Positions 6,935 to 10,608 of a DNA stretch of 10,608 nucleotides are shown piece by piece. How positions within the stretch are numbered: the first letter of the stretch is position 1; every line of letters starts with the position of its first letter. Source of the stretch: Armatimonadota bacterium (lineage in GTDB: Bacteria > Armatimonadota > UBA5829). A model generated the notes under the pieces. The model did not search any database and had not been told where the DNA came from. It saw only the letters and a program-made list of their open reading frames with translations. The DNA is taken from assembly GCA_023398345.1 (NCBI GenBank), contig JAEWSK010000053.1:1-10608 (forward strand), in the 5' to 3' direction. Both the position numbers and the translations under genes were made by a program.

Positions 6935-8650
6935 TTAATTACAGTATAGCTCGTCTTGGAGTTGTTTTGCAAGTTCGGCTACACTCAGCGCGCCTTTGTC
7001 ACCCTCTGCACGAGAGCGCACTGAAACCGCTCCGCTCTCCTCTTCCCTGTCGCCGACAACCAGCATGTAGGGGATTTTATTAACTTGAGCTTCGCGAATC
7101 TTGAAGCCTGTCTTTTCGTTGCGGTCATCTACTTGGACTCTAAAACCCATTGCCTTAAGCTCAGCGGCGACTTTCTCAGCATATGCGACATGTCTGTCAG
7201 CAATTGGGATCACCATAGCCTGCACTGGTGCGAGCCAAAGAGGAAACGCTCCAGCGAAGTGCTCAATCAACACGCCCATAAAGCGCTCGAGTGAGCCAAG
7301 CAACGCGCGATGAATCATAATCGGCCTGTGGTGAGCATTGTCCTGGCCGACGTACGTAATGTCGAAACGCTCCGGCTCGTTAAAATCAACTTGGATTGTG
7401 CTGCACTGCCACACGCGGCCGATAGCGTCCTTGATCTTAACATCAATCTTTGGCCCATAGAATGCACCGCCGCCATCATCTATCTTATAGGACAGCCCTT
7501 CGGCATCTAGCGCCGATCTCAGCGCCTCGGTAGCCTGCTCCCAAACATCGTCCTCGCCGACGTATTTCTCCGGCCTGGTCGATAGATATATCTCATAGTC
7601 CTCGAAGCCAAATCGTCTCAAAACCTTTAGCACGAAATCGAGCACGCGCTTGGTTTCTGAATCGAGTTGCTCTCTGGAACAAATTATATGCGCATCGTCT
7701 TGCGTGAACCCGCGAACGCGCATCAGCCCATGAAGCACACCCGAACGCTCGTAGCGATAGACAGTTCCAAGCTCGGCCCATCTAATCGGCAACTCACGAT
7801 AACTGCGCACATGGCTCTTATAGATGAGCATATGGAACGGGCAGTTCATCGGCTTGATGAGATACGGAACCTCATCGACTTCCATCGGCTTATACATGTT
7901 CTCGGTGAAAAAATCCAAATGCCCGCTTGTTCGCCATAGATCCTGGCGAGCGATGTGAGGAGTCGAGACGAGATCGTAACCGTTTGCGAGATGCTCGTTG
8001 CGCCAATAGTCTTCAATGAGCTTGCGGACCAACGCGCCTTTTGGATGCCAAAGCACTAAACCTGGCCCGACCTCTTCCTGAATCGAGAACAAATCGAGGT
8101 CCCTGCCCAATTTGCGATGATCGCGCTTCTCGGCCTCTTCCAGCAATTTGAGATAATCTTCAAGCTCCTGCTTGGAGGCAAACGCCGTGCCGTATATGCG
8201 CTGCAGCATTGCATTTTTTTCATCGCCGCGCCAATACGCGCCTGACGATTTGAGCAGTTTGAAGGCTTTTATCTCACCGGCATTTGCAATATGCGGCCCC
8301 CGGCAGAGATCAACAAAATCGCCTTCCTCATAAATACTTATTATCTCGCCATCCGGCAAATCTTGGATCAGCTCGACCTTGTAAGACTCATCTGCAAATA
8401 ATTGCAGCGCCTCGTCTCTGGATATTTCTTTGCGGACGAAATTGCGCCCGGCTTTGATGATGCTTTCCATCTCTGCCGATATTTTTTCAAGGGCCTCAGG
8501 CGTAAACGGCTCTTTGACATCAAAATCGTAGTAAAAGCCGTCTTCTATAGCTGGGCCAATGGTAATCTTTGCATCTGGATAGAGGTTTTTGACGGCATGC
8601 GCCATCACGTGTGCCGTGCTATGCCGGATCGTTTCGAGATCGTAACTCAT
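6935..8650 (-). CDS. thrS: Threonine-tRNA ligase lacking the TGS domain
   Basis: Threonyl-tRNA synthetase, a cytosolic class II enzyme charging tRNA-Thr. The 571-residue product starts directly at the editing domain. Editing-site motifs are HSTAH (H10, H14) and CRGPH (C116, H120). The catalytic core has the zinc ligands C270 (MNCPFHM), H321 (DDAH) and H447 (MIHRALLGS), motif 2 around YRYERSG (299-304), and motif 3 around LERF. The C-terminal anticodon-binding domain (about 475-565) includes VDDRNEKTGFKIREAQ and IPYMLVVG. E. coli-type enzymes are about 640 residues, with H73 where this one has H10, so about 63 N-terminal residues (the TGS domain) are absent. I chose the ATG at 8650, 9 nt after GGGAG (8660-8664) and 5 nt after the galE stop. 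The longer in-frame start at 8698 lies inside galE and adds only 16 unrelated residues. Confidence 0.97.
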   Translation of the reverse strand: MSYDLETIRHSTAHVMAHAVKNLYPDAKITIGPAIEDGFYYDFDVKEPFTPEALEKISAEMESIIKAGRNFVRKEISRDEALQLFADESYKVELIQDLPDGEIISIYEEGDFVDLCRGPHIANAGEIKAFKLLKSSGAYWRGDEKNAMLQRIYGTAFASKQELEDYLKLLEEAEKRDHRKLGRDLDLFSIQEEVGPGLVLWHPKGALVRKLIEDYWRNEHLANGYDLVSTPHIARQDLWRTSGHLDFFTENMYKPMEVDEVPYLIKPMNCPFHMLIYKSHVRSYRELPIRWAELGTVYRYERSGVLHGLMRVRGFTQDDAHIICSREQLDSETKRVLDFVLKVLRRFGFEDYEIYLSTRPEKYVGEDDVWEQATEALRSALDAEGLSYKIDDGGGAFYGPKIDVKIKDAIGRVWQCSTIQVDFNEPERFDITYVGQDNAHHRPIMIHRALLGSLERFMGVLIEHFAGAFPLWLAPVQAMVIPIADRHVAYAEKVAAELKAMGFRVQVDDRNEKTGFKIREAQVNKIPYMLVVGDREEESGAVSVRSRAEGDKGALSVAELAKQLQDELYCN

Positions 8651-8655
8651 TTTCG

Positions 8656-9642
8656 CTAACTCCCGTAACCGTTGGGATGCGCGATGTGCCAATTCCACGC
8701 ATGCCTTATTATCGTTTCAAGGTCAGGATAGTTCGGTTTCCAGCCGAGTTCCGTGCTGATTTTAGCCGAACTTGCCACCAGCACCGCCGGATCACCGGGT
8801 CGCCGATCGGCAGGCACAACCTTTATCGACTTGCCAGTAACCTTTTCCGCCACCTTGATAACTTCCAGCACCGAATAGCCGTTGCCGTTGCCAAGATTAT
8901 AAGCCGTAGTTTGTTTACCGCTGCGAAGCGCGTCCAAACCGAGCATGTGCGCTTGCGCAAGATCACTTACATGAATATAGTCACGCACGCAAGTGCCGTC
9001 CGGCGTAGGCCAGTCAGTGCCGAACACCGTTATACTTTCGCGCTGCCCCAACGGAACTTGCAATACGAGCGGCACTAGATGGTGCTCCGGCTTGTGATCC
9101 TCGCCAATCAGCCCCGACGGGTCCGCCCCGGACGCATTGAAATATCTAAACGAAATCGAGCGCAGCCCGTAGGCGTGCTCATATTCTTTGAGTATGTGCT
9201 CAAGCATCAGCTTGGAACGACCGTAGGGGTTTGTCGGATCCTTGGGGTGATCCTCCAAAACAGGCACTTCTGTGGGTTCGCCAAACGTAGCCGCGCTGGA
9301 GGAAAATATCATCATTTTCACATCGAACTCCAGCATGACCTGAATCATCGCCAAACTCTTGGATATATTATTTACGTAGTATTTCTGTGGGTCTGCGACT
9401 GATTCGGGAACTGATGCAAAAGCCGCAAAATGCATCACCGCGTCAATTTTGTGCGAGGAAAACACTTTTCGCAGCAGCGCCTGATCACCAATATCGCCGA
9501 TAACCACTTCGCTGCCGCATGCAGCCTGTTCGTGTCCAAAAACGAGGTTGTCGAGGCAGATTACCTGCTCTCCTCGGTCGACCAACTGCTTAACGGCGTG
9601 ACTGCCGACATATCCCAGCCCGCCCGTGACAAGAATCGCCAT
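8656..9642 (-). CDS. galE: UDP-glucose 4-epimerase
   Basis: A 328-residue extended short-chain dehydrogenase/reductase that interconverts UDP-glucose and UDP-galactose with bound NAD (Leloir pathway, and supply of sugar for envelope polysaccharides). The N-terminal Rossmann motif is TGGLGYVGSH (G7, G10, G13). The catalytic residues are S116 in FSSSAATFG and the Y140-x3-K144 pair in NPYGRSK. Substrate-domain landmarks typical of GalE follow: RYFNASGADP, IGEDH, VRDYIHVSDLA, YNLGNGNGYSV, and RRPGDPA near the C-terminus. The length is normal. The ATG is 5 nt after a strong GGAGGG (9648-9653). It is the first gene of the operon. Its last codons contain the ribosome-binding site of thrS, so the two are probably translationally coupled. 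Related epimerases acting on N-acetylated sugars cannot be fully excluded. Confidence 0.95.
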   Translation of the reverse strand: MAILVTGGLGYVGSHAVKQLVDRGEQVICLDNLVFGHEQAACGSEVVIGDIGDQALLRKVFSSHKIDAVMHFAAFASVPESVADPQKYYVNNISKSLAMIQVMLEFDVKMMIFSSSAATFGEPTEVPVLEDHPKDPTNPYGRSKLMLEHILKEYEHAYGLRSISFRYFNASGADPSGLIGEDHKPEHHLVPLVLQVPLGQRESITVFGTDWPTPDGTCVRDYIHVSDLAQAHMLGLDALRSGKQTTAYNLGNGNGYSVLEVIKVAEKVTGKSIKVVPADRRPGDPAVLVASSAKISTELGWKPNYPDLETIIRHAWNWHIAHPNGYGS

Positions 9643-9662
9643 CTAAGCCCTCCAAAAACTAC

Positions 9663-9690
9663 AACTGGTAGAGCATCAGCTCTACCAGTT
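9663..9690 (-). promoter_or_regulatory. 5'-leader hairpin of the galE operon
   Basis: A 12-bp perfect stem, AACTGGTAGAGC (9663-9674) with GCTCTACCAGTT (9679-9690), closes a 4-nt loop. In the direction of galE transcription it begins about 5 nt after the predicted transcription start. It is followed by GTAGTTTTT and then directly by the galE ribosome-binding site. It could protect the 5' end, act as a weak attenuator (a T5 run sits 4 nt past the stem), or regulate access to the ribosome-binding site. Confidence 0.7.
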
Positions 9691-9701
9691 CAGCCTCGGT
9701 C

Positions 9702-9730
9702 ATTATACTATCCCACCCACAGCTTGGCAA
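9702..9730 (-). promoter_or_regulatory. Sigma70-type promoter of the galE-thrS-fmdB operon
   Basis: Read on the minus strand: -35 TTGCCA (9730-9725), a spacer of 17 nt, and a perfect -10 TATAAT (9707-9702). The expected start is near 9695, giving a leader of about 50 nt before the galE ATG. It is the best-matching promoter in the window. Confidence 0.8.
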
Positions 9731-9908
9731 GCGACGGGATAATCTCAGATCATACAAAAAGTAAGCGCTGCTTTTCTCAGCACCCTAGGCGGTTATTTGG
9801 CAACTTGTTCCAGAATGGCAAGAGGCACTTTTGTCCATCGAACCCAAAACTGACTTCATTGATGCCGTCGCGCGATTCGAGCAGGCAACCGAGGGGTAAT
9901 TATGTTAG

Positions 9909-10608
9909 GTGAAAACACTCGTATACATATGCATTTTTTCTTGTCTGTCGTCAGCAGCATTGGGACTTGGCAGCAATCAACTATACACCGGCGACCCATG
10001 GACGATACCGCCCGGCAAGACGCAATTGCTCGGATACACCGATGCAACTTACCCATCACGCGCACGCCTTGGTGGGATGGCCATAAGGCCAGGAATAACA
10101 TCCAATACAGACGCAAAAATCGCCTATAGCTATCTGTGGAACTCCAATGGCCATAACGCGCAATTTGGGCCAAATGTCGCATTCAAATGGCGCTTTGCCG
10201 GCAACGGTCTATCAAACCCATCGCTGGCAATGTCGGCTCAATATGCTATTGACCAGAGAACTGGCGAACGCAGTCATAAAGGAGACTTTGGATTTACAGC
10301 GATTGCGTTATATCCAACGCGCTATGCCAAAGTGTTGGCGAATCTCGGGCATGTGTTCGTCGGCGACAGCGTGCCAGACCTGCGCTTTGTAAGCTGTGCA
10401 ATCGTAAGACCAGTGGCGAAACGCACGCTTTTTGCAATTGAGTATTCCACTGTCAGGCGCCTCGGTGTCGGTGGATCGCCCACATCCGGACGCCAGGTTG
10501 CGGCAGCAGTGATCTATGGGGATAGGATGGGATGTGCGTATAGTGCCGAAGTTGGATATCTGATCGATTCAGAACGTGTAAAATGGCACACGACGCTGGG
10601 GGTTAGCA
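9909..10608 (+). CDS. Exported beta-strand-rich protein, probable outer-membrane barrel (3' end outside window)
   Basis: The frame is open from GTG at 9909 to the right edge, 233 codons plus one base; an in-frame TAG at 9906 bounds it. The product opens with a signal peptide (MKTLVYICIFSCLSSAALG, cleavage near 19-21). The rest alternates polar and hydrophobic residues in strand-length blocks: KIAYSYLWN, NVAFKWRFAG, SLAMSAQYAI, DFGFTAIALYP, KVLANLGHVFVGD, RTLFAIEYSTV, QVAAAVIYG, CAYSAEVGYLI and KWHTTLGVS. The order recalls the MetA-pathway-type/transporter-like outer-membrane barrel families: a block with LGG and a solved strand ladder, then NLGHVFVGD, then an EYS strand. This is recognition by pattern, not proof. 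GAGGGG (9891-9896) is 12 nt before the GTG, somewhat far. It lies divergent to galE with no clear promoter of its own. A lipoprotein is unlikely because the only early Cys pair (8, 12) is too near the N-terminus. Confidence 0.75.
   Translation, partial: MKTLVYICIFSCLSSAALGLGSNQLYTGDPWTIPPGKTQLLGYTDATYPSRARLGGMAIRPGITSNTDAKIAYSYLWNSNGHNAQFGPNVAFKWRFAGNGLSNPSLAMSAQYAIDQRTGERSHKGDFGFTAIALYPTRYAKVLANLGHVFVGDSVPDLRFVSCAIVRPVAKRTLFAIEYSTVRRLGVGGSPTSGRQVAAAVIYGDRMGCAYSAEVGYLIDSERVKWHTTLGVS

Noticed and set aside
8651-8698. Upstream in-frame ATG for thrS at 8698
   Set aside because: It lies inside galE, adds 16 residues with no ThrRS similarity, and the ATG at 8650 has a proper ribosome-binding site.
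9663-9690. tRNA or tRNA fragment / attachment site suggested by GGTAGAGC
   Set aside because: Only a D-arm-like string exists. There is no anticodon or T-arm and no integrase or duplication nearby. The palindrome itself explains the string.
9757-9775. Hairpin AAAAGTA/TGCTTTT resembling a terminator
   Set aside because: The stem is short and AT-rich, includes a G-T pair, and no gene in the window ends there in either direction.
8611-9912. Plus-strand open frames at 8611-9078 and 9430-9912
   Set aside because: Antisense to galE and its leader, with no ribosome-binding sites and no recognisable product. GalE motifs on the minus strand are complete.
9909-9950. Lipoprotein signal (IFSC) in the last gene
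   Set aside because: The Cys is residue 12, too early for a lipobox after a full hydrophobic core. The core continues past it to a normal signal peptidase I site.

Overview
The window holds six protein genes, two of them cut by the window edges, and looks like a chromosomal segment of a diderm environmental bacterium. The closest match I can suggest is Armatimonadota or a similar deep-branching phylum. That is an inference. It rests on secreted proteins combining PQQ-type propellers, FN3-like repeats ending in an SSDGI-x-VDxTxP motif, bacterial Ig domains and a copper-amine-oxidase-N-like 'stalk' domain, next to a probable outer-membrane barrel protein. There are no phage, transposon, CRISPR, rRNA or tRNA signatures.

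Layout. Positions 1-4151 (minus) are one uninterrupted reading frame with no C-terminus in the window. It encodes a secreted giant: signal peptide, an eight-repeat PQQ-like beta-propeller, then ten consecutive FN3-like repeats of exactly 303 bp (101 codons) each. A gene-poor 523-bp region (4152-4674) separates it from a divergent gene at 4675-6561 (plus). That gene encodes an exported protein with two Ig-like domains, a roughly 320-residue Ala/Ser/Pro/Lys-rich linker and a C-terminal stalk-like domain. A strong bidirectional terminator (6585-6617) separates it from a convergent operon on the minus strand.

The operon reads galE (8656-9642), thrS (6935-8650), then an FmdB-type zinc-ribbon gene (6630-6863). 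It has a good sigma70-type promoter (TTGCCA-N17-TATAAT, 9702-9730). A perfect 12-bp hairpin lies almost at the predicted 5' end of the mRNA and just upstream of the galE ribosome-binding site. thrS starts 5 nt after the galE stop and its product lacks the N-terminal TGS domain. A second hairpin lies between thrS and the zinc-ribbon gene. A divergent gene at 9909 to beyond 10608 (plus) encodes a signal-peptide-bearing, beta-strand-rich protein that looks like an outer-membrane barrel. It probably uses a GTG start, with an out-of-frame ATG seven bases upstream.

The housekeeping operon supplies UDP-galactose/UDP-glucose interconversion and threonyl-tRNA synthesis. The flanking genes are cell-envelope or extracellular proteins. 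Apart from the 10 x 101-residue array, its propeller fusion and the linker architecture of the stalk protein, the window is ordinary. I see no convincing new defence, mobile or RNA system.
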